The notes under the pieces were generated by a model. It saw only the letters and a list, made by a program, of their open reading frames with translations. It ran no database searches and was not told the DNA's origin. DNA of 64,000 bases from Moheibacter sediminis. GTDB taxonomy: Bacteria > Bacteroidota > Bacteroidia > Flavobacteriales > Weeksellaceae. Positions within the stretch are counted from its first letter, which is position 1; each line of letters begins with the position of its first letter. The position numbers and the translations under genes are program-made. Shown here one piece after another: positions 50,397 through 57,963 of this stretch. The stretch spans positions 62,001-126,000 of the forward strand of contig NZ_FWXS01000002.1 of NCBI RefSeq assembly GCF_900176425.1, written 5' to 3'.

Positions 50397-50618
50397 TTAA
50401 TATTCGTCTTCATTCCACAAGAAATCATCATCTGTTGGATAATCAGACCAGATTTCTTCTATGCTTTCATAAGAATCTCCTTCATCTTCGATAGATTGTA
50501 GGTTTTCTACAACTTCCAAAGGCGCTCCGGTACGGATTGCGTAATCAATCAATTCATCTTTTGTAGCCGGCCACGGCGCATCACTCAAGTAAGATGCTAA
50601 TTCTAAAGTCCAATACAT
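50397..50618 (-). CDS. DUF2795 protein
   Basis: This 73-residue acidic protein has the pattern MYWTLELASYLSDAPWPATKDELIDYAIRTGAPLEVVENLQSI, which matches the DUF2795 domain, a small helical domain of unknown function. The C-terminus is very acidic (EDEGDSYESIEEIW, YPTDDDFLWNEDEY). ATG start. Its own terminator separates it from secA downstream. Confidence 0.85.
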   Translation of the reverse strand: MYWTLELASYLSDAPWPATKDELIDYAIRTGAPLEVVENLQSIEDEGDSYESIEEIWSDYPTDDDFLWNEDEY

Positions 50619-50740
50619 ATTCTTTTAAATAAAATGGGTAACTTAATTTTTATCATTCATTTATTGTCTCAACCGAGACGTTGTTGCGGTATCAAAAAAT
50701 CTGCCAAATTATACGTGTCAGGTTTCTGATGTTTATTTCC

Positions 50741-50748
50741 TATTTTTG
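50741..50748 (+). promoter_or_regulatory. -7 box (TATTTTTG) for the nitronate monooxygenase-like gene
   Basis: TATTTTTG lies 19 nt upstream of ATG 50768. The open frame runs upstream to 50681, but this box supports the internal start. Confidence 0.6.
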
Positions 50749-50767
50749 GGCAAATTTATCGAAAAAA

Positions 50768-51706
50768 ATGACAAATAATATAACTAATTTATTTAAGATA
50801 AAATACCCGATTGTACAAGGCGGAATGATTTGGAACAGCGGCTGGAGACTAGCTTCAGCAGTGAGTAATTGCGGAGGCCTCGGATTGCTGGGAGCCGGGA
50901 GTATGTATCCTGATGTTTTGAAAGAACATATAAAGAAGTGTAAACTCGCGACTGACAAACCATTTGGTGTCAATCTGCCGATGCTTTATCCTGACATTGA
51001 CCAACATATAAAAACCATAATAGAAGAAAAAATTCCGGTCGTTTTTACATCAGCCGGAAACCCAAAAACATGGACTGAAACCCTGAAAAAAGAAGGAATT
51101 ATAGTGGTTCATGTAGTGAGCAGCGCGAAATTTGCTTTGAAGTCTCAGGAAGCCGGAGTAGATGCAGTTGTGGCAGAAGGTTTTGAAGCAGGCGGACATA
51201 ATGGCAGAGAAGAGACAACGACTTTTTGTCTGATTCCCGATGTAAAACGCAAAATTGAAATTCCATTGATAGCTGCCGGAGGAATCGGAACAGGAAGACA
51301 AATCCTTGCTGCAATGGTTTTAGGAGCAGACGGCGTGCAAATCGGTTCACGTTTTGCGGCAACTTTTGAATCTTCTTCGCATGATTTGTTTAAACAAGAA
51401 ATAGTAAAAGCGGAGGAAGGAGCAACGGTTTTGACTTTGAAGGAATTGGCTCCTGTACGATTGATTAAAAATTCATTTTATGAAGAAATTCAAAATGCAT
51501 ATTCGAATTGTGCAACAAAAGAAGATTTAATCAATTTACTCGGAAGAGCCAGAGCCAAACGTGGGATGTTTGAAGGCGATTTGATAAATGGTGAAATCGA
51601 AATAGGGCAGGTTTCTTCTTTGATTGACGATGTGAAATCTGTGAAATCTGTTTTTGAAGAGTTTGTGAATGAGATTCATAACTTTAATTTCGATTTTAAA
51701 ATTTAA
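50768..51706 (+). CDS. NAD(P)H-dependent flavin oxidoreductase, nitronate monooxygenase family
   Basis: This 312-residue TIM-barrel flavoprotein has ITNLFKIKYPIVQGGMIWNSG at the N-terminus, SNCGGLGLLGAGSM, KPFGVNLPMLYPD, VVFTSAGNP, VVAEGFEAGGHNGREETTTFCLIPDV (catalytic His region), IPLIAAGGIGTGRQILAAMVLGADGVQIGSRFAAT (FMN phosphate site) and a C-terminal helical part. Family members oxidise nitronates or act as enoyl reductases (FabK-like); the actual substrate is not evident. ATG 50768 is chosen from homology and the promoter box. Confidence 0.9.
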   Translation: MTNNITNLFKIKYPIVQGGMIWNSGWRLASAVSNCGGLGLLGAGSMYPDVLKEHIKKCKLATDKPFGVNLPMLYPDIDQHIKTIIEEKIPVVFTSAGNPKTWTETLKKEGIIVVHVVSSAKFALKSQEAGVDAVVAEGFEAGGHNGREETTTFCLIPDVKRKIEIPLIAAGGIGTGRQILAAMVLGADGVQIGSRFAATFESSSHDLFKQEIVKAEEGATVLTLKELAPVRLIKNSFYEEIQNAYSNCATKEDLINLLGRARAKRGMFEGDLINGEIEIGQVSSLIDDVKSVKSVFEEFVNEIHNFNFDFKI

Positions 51707-51717
51707 ATAATAAAATA

Positions 51718-51735
51718 GCAGGATTTCAGTCCTGC
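51718..51735 (+). terminator. Weak hairpin after the flavin oxidoreductase gene
   Basis: GCAGGA (51718-51723) pairs with TCCTGC (51730-51735), loop 6 nt, followed by CATTAAAATATT rather than a clear T-run. A weak terminator at best. Confidence 0.4.
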
Positions 51736-51939
51736 CATTAAAATATTATTTACTAATGGCTCGGGGCTTGAAGATAGTGGCAGTTAAGAAAACAGAGACT
51801 TTCAATTTTCCTCCAATTTTGGCATAAGCTATTTGCTAAATTATCAAAAAAGAGTAAATAAAAAGAGCTTTTGAGACAAAAGGAAACGCTGTATTAGTAT
51901 TTCCTTGTTTTTACCAAACTATTAATTATGACTACTATT

Positions 51940-53037
51940 TTATTCGGAAAAATTTTCAAATCTTTTACCATCGTAACGAAAGAGCCCGCAGTTTCGTGTG
52001 CCAATCCAGAGGTTTCCATTGCGATCTTCAAGCATGTTCCATACTGAATTTTTACTCATATCGTCTTTGGTTGTAAAATTTTCAAAGGTTTTTCCATCGT
52101 AACGCCATAATCCATCTATGCTTTCTATTGAATTGATTTTTTCGCCTCCGTCAAACCAGATATTTCCAATTTTGTCTCTGAAAATGGCGGAACCGATATT
52201 TGTTTTTTCTGTAAACATTTTAAATTCCTGACCATCATAACGGAACACTCCGTTATGTCTGCCGCTGAACCAGATGTGTCCGTTCTTATCTTCCAGCATA
52301 TACCTGATCCACCCGTCATTATTGGGTTTAGTACTCGTTATGGATTTTCCGTCATAACGTATAATACCTTCTTCGGCAATGGGTCCGGAACCTATCCAGA
52401 TTGTTCCATTGTTATCTTCCAATAAGCATTGTATCCATTTAAGCTGAAGATTTTGATGGTTTGCAATGCCAATCTTGTCCAAAAATCGGCTAAACGATCT
52501 TCCATCATAGCAATACAAATCCAGCGAAGTGCCAAACCAGATTGTTCCACTTTTATCCTGCATCATACTCCACACTTCATTCTTGCCTGACTGAGATGTT
52601 GCAATTTCTAAACCATTTAAGCTGGTAATCGTAAACGGAATTTTTGAAATAATCTTTCCATCGTAACGGCTAATGCCATCGTCCGTTCCAAACCAAATAT
52701 TTCCTAAACTATCTTCCAGAATAGACCAAACTTTATTATTACTTAAACCATCTTCTTCTGTAAACTGCGTAAATTCTTTTCCATCATATCGGTAAACACC
52801 TTCGCCCGTTGTACCAAACCAAAGGTTGCCGTCTTTGTCTTGCAAACTACAATGAACGTTTTGATATATATCGGTGCCTTGTGTTTTGGTCAGCTTTATA
52901 TTTTTACTTGTGAATGATAGTCGATCAATGACCACTTTATCTGGTTGTTGTGTTTGGGTTTGTCCGTTGCAGGAGATGAAAAATGTTGACACCAGCAGTA
53001 AAAAGAAAACTGGATTTTTGAATGTAAGCTTCCTCAT
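51940..53037 (-). CDS. Two-component-regulator-type beta-propeller lipoprotein
   Basis: This 365-residue predicted lipoprotein has lipobox FFISCN (Cys23). It is made of propeller repeats of the type DxxGNLWFGTxxxGxYRYDGKxFxxFTxxDGLSNNxVWSILED, about seven in a row. Such propellers normally form the sensor half of hybrid two-component proteins in Bacteroidota; here there is no kinase domain. A second, similar gene (53057) lies upstream and a serine hydrolase upstream of that, all on one strand. It likely sits in the outer leaflet of a membrane and binds a ligand; inference. Confidence 0.87.
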   Translation of the reverse strand: MRKLTFKNPVFFLLLVSTFFISCNGQTQTQQPDKVVIDRLSFTSKNIKLTKTQGTDIYQNVHCSLQDKDGNLWFGTTGEGVYRYDGKEFTQFTEEDGLSNNKVWSILEDSLGNIWFGTDDGISRYDGKIISKIPFTITSLNGLEIATSQSGKNEVWSMMQDKSGTIWFGTSLDLYCYDGRSFSRFLDKIGIANHQNLQLKWIQCLLEDNNGTIWIGSGPIAEEGIIRYDGKSITSTKPNNDGWIRYMLEDKNGHIWFSGRHNGVFRYDGQEFKMFTEKTNIGSAIFRDKIGNIWFDGGEKINSIESIDGLWRYDGKTFENFTTKDDMSKNSVWNMLEDRNGNLWIGTRNCGLFRYDGKRFENFSE

Positions 53038-53056
53038 GTATAATTATTTTTATAGT

Positions 53057-54202
53057 TCATTTTTGTCCAATAGTAACTTTCTCAAATTTTTCTCCGTTGA
53101 ATTTGCGTACACCTTCTCCTTCTGTTATAAACCATAAATCACCTTTACTGTCTTTATAGATGGTGTTCATTTTGTTATTTTCAATGCCATCTTTTGTTGT
53201 GAAATTCCGTAAGTTTCTCCCGCCTGTCGTGAGCGTATCCGAAGTGTTATAACTCCAGACTCCGGCGTCAATTGTACCTATCCAAAGGGTTCCATTCCGG
53301 TCTTCGTTGATGGCCCAGACCCGTGCAAGGTTTTCAGAGTTTTTGGATGTATTTGTTTTTTTCAGGAATTCAGGATTGCTTAATCCTTTTTCTTCGGTGA
53401 AATTTGTCAGCTTTTTCCCATCATAGCGGAATAGCCCGTAACCATTATTGCCAAACCAGAGATTGCCTTTGCTGTCTTGAAATATTGTACGTACCGCAGC
53501 GCCACTTAATCCTTTTTCAGTAAAGTAGGTAAATGCTTCGCCATCGTAGCGGCATACGCCCTTTTGATCCGTACCAAACCAAAGATTACCTGCTTTATCT
53601 TTGAGCATACAATAAATACCATAAGGCCGGTCTAAGTTGGAAGCAGAGGTTTGATAGTGGGAAGGATGAATCGGAAATTTTGTAAATATTACTCCATCGT
53701 ATTGATACACAATCCCTTCGTTTTCAAAAAAGAGATGATCGCTTTTATAGTGCAGGTTTTCTTTCGAGATGGCTTTTAAAGTATGTGCATAATTACTAAA
53801 AAATCCGGTATTAAATTTACAAAGACCTTGGCTGGTACTGAACCACAAATTACCCGCAGCATCTTCTTGAATAGCCGAAACATGGTTACTGCCCAAACCA
53901 TCCTGCTCTGTCAATTGTATTAAAGAAACTCCATCATACTTATAAATACCATCGCCATTGGTTCCAAACCAATAATGGCCGTTTTTATCTTGCAGCATAC
54001 AAAGGATATTTTCGCTTAGTTTGTTAACAACCTTCGTACTAAAATCAATAGTATGTACTTTGTTATCGACTGGTTTCTCTTTCACTGCTATTATATTCTG
54101 AGGATTGCTTTGTCCGTTACACGAATTAAGGAGTAGGAGCAGCAACCATACTCCGGTCGTAATCCATCCGGTATTTTTGTATATCATTTTTAGTTTTATC
54201 AT
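53057..54202 (-). CDS. Second beta-propeller lipoprotein, paralogue of the gene at 51940
   Basis: This ~381-residue lipoprotein has lipobox LLNSCN after a hydrophobic run (GVWLLLLLLNSC). It repeats the same propeller blades: MLQDKNGHYWFGTNGDGIYKYDGVSL, IQEDAAGNLWFSTSQGLCKF, MLKDKAGNLWFGTDQKGVCRYDGEAF, IFQDSKGNLWFGNNGYGLFRYDGKKL, WAINEDRNGTLWIGTIDAGVWSY and IYKDSKGDLWFITEGEGVRKFNGE. The two are adjacent tandem paralogues. The start could be ATG 54202 or 54187; I give 54202. The upstream frame to 54262 is not supported. A serine hydrolase gene precedes it. Confidence 0.85.
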   Translation of the reverse strand: MIKLKMIYKNTGWITTGVWLLLLLLNSCNGQSNPQNIIAVKEKPVDNKVHTIDFSTKVVNKLSENILCMLQDKNGHYWFGTNGDGIYKYDGVSLIQLTEQDGLGSNHVSAIQEDAAGNLWFSTSQGLCKFNTGFFSNYAHTLKAISKENLHYKSDHLFFENEGIVYQYDGVIFTKFPIHPSHYQTSASNLDRPYGIYCMLKDKAGNLWFGTDQKGVCRYDGEAFTYFTEKGLSGAAVRTIFQDSKGNLWFGNNGYGLFRYDGKKLTNFTEEKGLSNPEFLKKTNTSKNSENLARVWAINEDRNGTLWIGTIDAGVWSYNTSDTLTTGGRNLRNFTTKDGIENNKMNTIYKDSKGDLWFITEGEGVRKFNGEKFEKVTIGQK

Positions 54203-54271
54203 GAATGTATTATTAAATCCGGTATTACTAAAATACTTAAAATCATTAATCAATTCTTCCAATAACTCCTT

Positions 54272-55459
54272 TTAGTCTGACTTGCCTTTAATCTGTTGGG
54301 GTTTTGCAAAACCTTCCCAGTCATATACCAGTGCTATGCTGTTGAGCAACTCTAATAAAATAGTACCATCCTCTGAATTGACAAACAAAACTACTCCCTT
54401 TCCATTGGTTAAGCCTGCAATGTAAAAGCCACTGAAACCCTGGTTACGGGCATCATGAAAAAAGTATTTTTCACCATTTCTGTCCTGTAAAAATGTTCCC
54501 ATCGCTGCGCTTTCATCTCCATAAGGTGTCAAATGTAATCCGGCTATTTCCTGATTCAAAACCTTTGATGATAGCCCTTTGTAAGCCAGCTGCATTTCAA
54601 TGATGTATTTACCGATATCCGTTGGTGTCGTCCACAATCCGGCAGCAGCTTTTTCCGGATACACAAAATACTTTCCCGGGACTTCAGCCCCGTTCCTTTC
54701 ATAACCTGTTGCCAGATTTTTCTGTTGGTCGGCTGGAGGTGGCTGGTTGTAAAAACTATTAGACATGCCCAATGGCTTAAGGACATTTTTATACATAAAC
54801 TGCTCATAAGGCTGTTGGGTAATATCGGTAAGTATTTGCTGGGAAATGAGAATACCTCCTCCGGAATAGCTGAATGCTGTGCCAGGTTCTGTCAGAGAAC
54901 GTATCGGTGGTGTGTTTGCGGGATACTTACCGTCTAAAATCTCTGTAATTCCTGGAATGATACTATTCCTTTCATAACCGGGAAAACCATAAACCGATAC
55001 GCCTGCAGTATGGCTTAGCAATTGTGCAGTTGTAATTTTTTTGTTGTTTGACAGTGTGTCATAAGGAAATGTCCATGAGGTTAAATACCGGTTGATGTCC
55101 TCATGGAGATTTAGTTTACCATGTTGCGCCAATTGTAAAACTCCAATTGCATTTAAGGACTTACTAATGGAGCCGGGTTCAAACAAAGTGTTGGTTGTTA
55201 CTTTCCTGTTTTCCTTTTTGTCAGCATAGCCATATCCTTTTGCCCAAACAATCTGGTAGTTGTCAATAACAGCGATACTTAATCCGGTTACATTGTAATG
55301 CTTCATTCTTTCCTGAATATGGTAACCGTCCATGACGACACCTCCCGAAAGATTGTTTTCAACCCGGGTTATTTGTTCCTTTACAGTATTGGAGTATTGT
55401 TGTGCTATGGCTGTCGTCAGACCATGAAAAAGCAGAACAGTAAAACAGAGTTTTCTCAT
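54272..55459 (-). CDS. Serine hydrolase, beta-lactamase/class C PBP-like, secreted
   Basis: This 395-residue protein begins MRKLCFTVLLFHGLTTAIAQ, a signal peptide. The catalytic SxxK is SISK (Ser97, Lys100) in LFEPGSISKSLNAIGVLQLAQHGKL. The second motif is the Tyr of FSYSGGGI. A third His-Gly-like region is EKYFFHDARNQGFSGFYI. These are typical of class C beta-lactamase-type peptidases and esterases; beta-lactam resistance should not be assumed. The frame is open to 55666 but the earlier part has no signal features. First gene of a three-gene operon with the two propeller lipoproteins. Confidence 0.88.
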   Translation of the reverse strand: MRKLCFTVLLFHGLTTAIAQQYSNTVKEQITRVENNLSGGVVMDGYHIQERMKHYNVTGLSIAVIDNYQIVWAKGYGYADKKENRKVTTNTLFEPGSISKSLNAIGVLQLAQHGKLNLHEDINRYLTSWTFPYDTLSNNKKITTAQLLSHTAGVSVYGFPGYERNSIIPGITEILDGKYPANTPPIRSLTEPGTAFSYSGGGILISQQILTDITQQPYEQFMYKNVLKPLGMSNSFYNQPPPADQQKNLATGYERNGAEVPGKYFVYPEKAAAGLWTTPTDIGKYIIEMQLAYKGLSSKVLNQEIAGLHLTPYGDESAAMGTFLQDRNGEKYFFHDARNQGFSGFYIAGLTNGKGVVLFVNSEDGTILLELLNSIALVYDWEGFAKPQQIKGKSD

Positions 55460-55519
55460 ATTGAATTTTATTAGCTTTGTGTATGAATTAAAAAGGGATA
55501 ATTTTTTAGAGAGGTACGT

Positions 55520-55628
55520 TGTAAATAGCGTGTGATATAACAAAGCTATCTGTAATCCTTTCTGTGCATGCGAAAAGAGTGTAAAAAGCTTGTAAAACAT
55601 TGTAAATAATGTGTAAAATGTATTTACA
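55520..55628. promoter_or_regulatory. Helically phased TGTAAA direct repeats in a divergent promoter region
   Basis: TGTAAAA or TGTAAAT occurs at 55520-55526, 55580-55586, 55591-55597, 55601-55607 and 55612-55618: start-to-start spacing 60, 11, 10, 11 bp. A reversed copy TTTACA is at 55623-55628. The region separates the membrane-anchored regulator gene (55658, plus strand) from the hydrolase-propeller operon (55459, minus strand). This is the arrangement expected for an OmpR-type winged-helix protein; the adjacent gene encodes one. Confidence 0.55.
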
Positions 55629-55657
55629 TTGTAGGTTTTAGGGTAATATTGTACTGT

Positions 55658-56572
55658 ATGAAGCATTTTTACTATTTCTTATCGGTTGCCGTTTCATTGA
55701 TGCTATTTGTAGCAGCGATGGCATTTATGAACACAAAAAAAGAGCTTCCCGATAAGCATCTGGAAGTTGTGCTTCGTAATATCGGTCATGAATTATTGCT
55801 TCATTCCAAAGATTCTACCTCAAGGGTATTACCTGTCAAAATGATAAATGAACGTACCTATCAGATTTCTTTTGAGAACGGTTTTGGCTTTACACCCGAT
55901 ACTTTGATGCGTCTTGTACATCAACAATTGACAAAAACGGATATGCCAAAGGATTATATAGTGAGTGTAAATGACTGCCATGGAAATAAAACCATCTTTG
56001 CCTTTGAAATAAATACATTCAATGGCGATTTGAAACCCTGCGGAGGAAGAGAACAGGAAACAGGGTGTTATCTTATCCAGATTGAATTTTTAGCTAATGA
56101 TACATCTTTTAATTACGCCTGGCTTTTAACTGCATTTGTTCCCATAGCTTTTGCAGGTTTTTATCTGAATCGCCAACGAAATAAGCCGGAAACTGATAAA
56201 CCTGAAGTAAAAGAAACTATAGATGAAGAGGCATCTGTATCCGTTAATGATAACATTATTTCGGAGGTTTTGGAATATAAAGAATTAGGAGCATTCCGAT
56301 TTTATGATGTAAAAGGTATGCTTTGCCTTAATGATGCAACCATTGAACTTTCTGAAAAAGAGATTAAAGCTTTGAGCATATTTGCATCCAACCAAAATAT
56401 GGTAGTGGAAAGAGACAGGTTGAGGCAGGAGATATGGGAAGCTGAAGGTGTTTTTGTCATTAATCGAAATGTGGACGTGTTGGTATCCAAGTTACGTAAA
56501 AAATTAAGTGGTGATCCGTCTGTTAAGATTGTAAATGTACACGGTAAAGGGTATAGGTTTATAATAGAATAA
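55658..56572 (+). CDS. Membrane-anchored winged-helix regulator with periplasmic sensor (reverse ToxR-like)
   Basis: This 304-residue protein has an N-terminal helix (FYYFLSVAVSLMLFVAAMAF), a periplasmic region of ~120 residues (about 25-150, with Cys in VSVNDCHGN, LKPCGGREQETGCYLIQIEF), a second helix (YAWLLTAFVPIAFAGFYL) and a cytoplasmic C-terminal OmpR/PhoB-type winged helix (ATIELSEKEIKALSIFASNQNMVVERDRLRQEIWE, SKLRKKLSGDPSVKIVNVHGKGYRF). This puts the DNA-binding part at the C-terminus, opposite to ToxR. It lacks a receiver domain. The start is ATG 55658; a TTG lies nine bases upstream. It likely regulates the divergent operon through the phased repeats. Confidence 0.85.
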   Translation: MKHFYYFLSVAVSLMLFVAAMAFMNTKKELPDKHLEVVLRNIGHELLLHSKDSTSRVLPVKMINERTYQISFENGFGFTPDTLMRLVHQQLTKTDMPKDYIVSVNDCHGNKTIFAFEINTFNGDLKPCGGREQETGCYLIQIEFLANDTSFNYAWLLTAFVPIAFAGFYLNRQRNKPETDKPEVKETIDEEASVSVNDNIISEVLEYKELGAFRFYDVKGMLCLNDATIELSEKEIKALSIFASNQNMVVERDRLRQEIWEAEGVFVINRNVDVLVSKLRKKLSGDPSVKIVNVHGKGYRFIIE

Positions 56573-56692
56573 ATTGAGGGATTGTAGGAGTATCTGTTAA
56601 TATCAACAGCAAAGAGAGTTTAGATTTTAGGGATTCGTTTAATGAAAATAAAGACGAACTTTTGTAACAAATACAGCATGTCATACAGGCTA

Positions 56693-57103
56693 TTAATCGT
56701 TGTGGTTATATTTTTTATCTTGAATTACATAAAATAATAAAGATACATTTACAACTATATTTATCAGGACTATTGAGTTAACCAGTAAATTTCCATCACG
56801 ATTTTTAAAAATTGAAAATGCTAAAAACGCTAGAAATCCTAAACTAAATAAAACCAAAATACAAACCAGAAACTGCATGATAGTTTTATACGTATTCTCA
56901 TTGTCTAAGCTATGAAAAATTGTAATTGCCGGTAAAGTCACGATACTAAATAACAGAAACCATAATCCTGAATTATCATCATCAATTCCAACAACCAAAA
57001 ACTTTATAAGAAAAAATAAAGTAAATAAAACCAGAAGGGTTCTATAGGATATGGAAGCTATTTTATATGATTTAGTCATAGGGTATTTTGATATTTTGAG
57101 CAT
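56693..57103 (-). CDS. Hypothetical four-helix membrane protein
   Basis: This 136-residue protein has four predicted helices: ISYRTLLVLFTLFFLIKFLVVG, SGLWFLLFSIVTLPAITIFH, TIMQFLVCILVLFSLGFLAFLAFSIF and VNSIVLINIVVNVSLLFYVI, with a charged C-terminus. I do not recognise a family. An internal ATG at 57079 is an alternative start. It stands alone between two unrelated genes. Confidence 0.6.
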   Translation of the reverse strand: MLKISKYPMTKSYKIASISYRTLLVLFTLFFLIKFLVVGIDDDNSGLWFLLFSIVTLPAITIFHSLDNENTYKTIMQFLVCILVLFSLGFLAFLAFSIFKNRDGNLLVNSIVLINIVVNVSLLFYVIQDKKYNHND

Positions 57104-57183
57104 TATAACGTTTAGTACCCAAATCTCCTAAGCTCCACTAAATTTTACAATAAATGTTTAATCAGCATTCCTAGAGTTATAAA

Positions 57184-57672
57184 CTACTTCTTATAGCTCG
57201 CTGCATCTAGTGCTTTTGGCGACCAGGATTGCAAGAATTCTAAAACCAATTTTTTGCTGTGTCCTTTACCTTCTTCCAAATAACCCGAGCTTTGGGTATG
57301 GATTCTTTTTCCATTTCCGTCAAGAATTACAAAAACCGGAAAACCAAATCGCTGCGGAAACTCCAATTGTTCCAAAACGTCTAAATTTTGATTTTCTTTG
57401 CTATAATTCAAATGAACTACTTCATAATTTTCTGCGATATAAGTTTTTAATTCTTCGTCCGTTGTGGTCAAATCGTTGAATAATTTGCACCAGCCGCACC
57501 AATTTCCACCTATTTGAATGAAAACGTGTCTGTTTTCTTGTTTTGCTTTTGAAGTTGCGATTGCAATGTCAGATTTTGCATCTGCTTCAGGATTGTATAA
57601 ATTAAATTTTTCTTGAGCGTTTAAAGTTTGTAAACCCAATCCCAGAAAAAGAATAATAAACAAATGTTTCAT
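57184..57672 (-). CDS. Secreted thioredoxin-fold protein with WCGWC
   Basis: This 162-residue periplasmic protein has a signal peptide (MKHLFIILFLGLGLQTLNA) and a thioredoxin domain: RHVFIQIGGNWCGWCKLFND carries the redox pair, followed by YEVVHLNYSKENQNL and FGFPVFVILDGNGKRIHTQSSGYLEEGKGHSKKLVLEFLQSWSP. The cis-Pro is in GFPVF. It resembles thioredoxin_7 or DUF255-type proteins that reduce disulfides or act with other periplasmic proteins. The frame is open to 57705; ATG 57672 gives the signal peptide. Confidence 0.88.
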   Translation of the reverse strand: MKHLFIILFLGLGLQTLNAQEKFNLYNPEADAKSDIAIATSKAKQENRHVFIQIGGNWCGWCKLFNDLTTTDEELKTYIAENYEVVHLNYSKENQNLDVLEQLEFPQRFGFPVFVILDGNGKRIHTQSSGYLEEGKGHSKKLVLEFLQSWSPKALDAASYKK

Positions 57673-57766
57673 GATTGTAAATATATTTTGACTCACAAAT
57701 ATCACAATAATTAATCCAAATTATAAATCTTAAAACTAAAATCTGAGAAACGCTTTTTATTTTATT

Positions 57767-57774
57767 TATATTTG
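57767..57774 (+). promoter_or_regulatory. -7 box (TATATTTG) for speA
   Basis: TATATTTG is an exact TAnnTTTG match and the nearest one upstream of speA. It implies an ~180-nt 5' leader before ATG 57964, unusually long for this window. I see no known riboswitch in the leader. Confidence 0.45.
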
Positions 57775-57963
57775 CTCCTTTAAATAAACTCAGATAAAAT
57801 TATTCATATAATAAGTTAGTTTAGAATTGGTAAAATTATTTTTGAAAGAATGGAATTCTGAAAAGAAAATCCTTCGTAAAGTGATCTGGTCATTGCGGGT
57901 TTAAATTGAAATTTGATGCTAAATCAATTTAAAATTTTAATTTAAATAAACTACAACAAAACA

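Noticed and set aside
54272-55459. Beta-lactam resistance gene
   Set aside because: The SxxK and Tyr motifs fit the wide class C serine hydrolase family; the context is signalling or surface proteins and no diagnostic KTG was seen.
55460-55666. 69-residue N-terminal extension of the serine hydrolase
   Set aside because: The extension covers the phased TGTAAA repeats and lacks a signal peptide, whereas ATG 55459 starts one directly.
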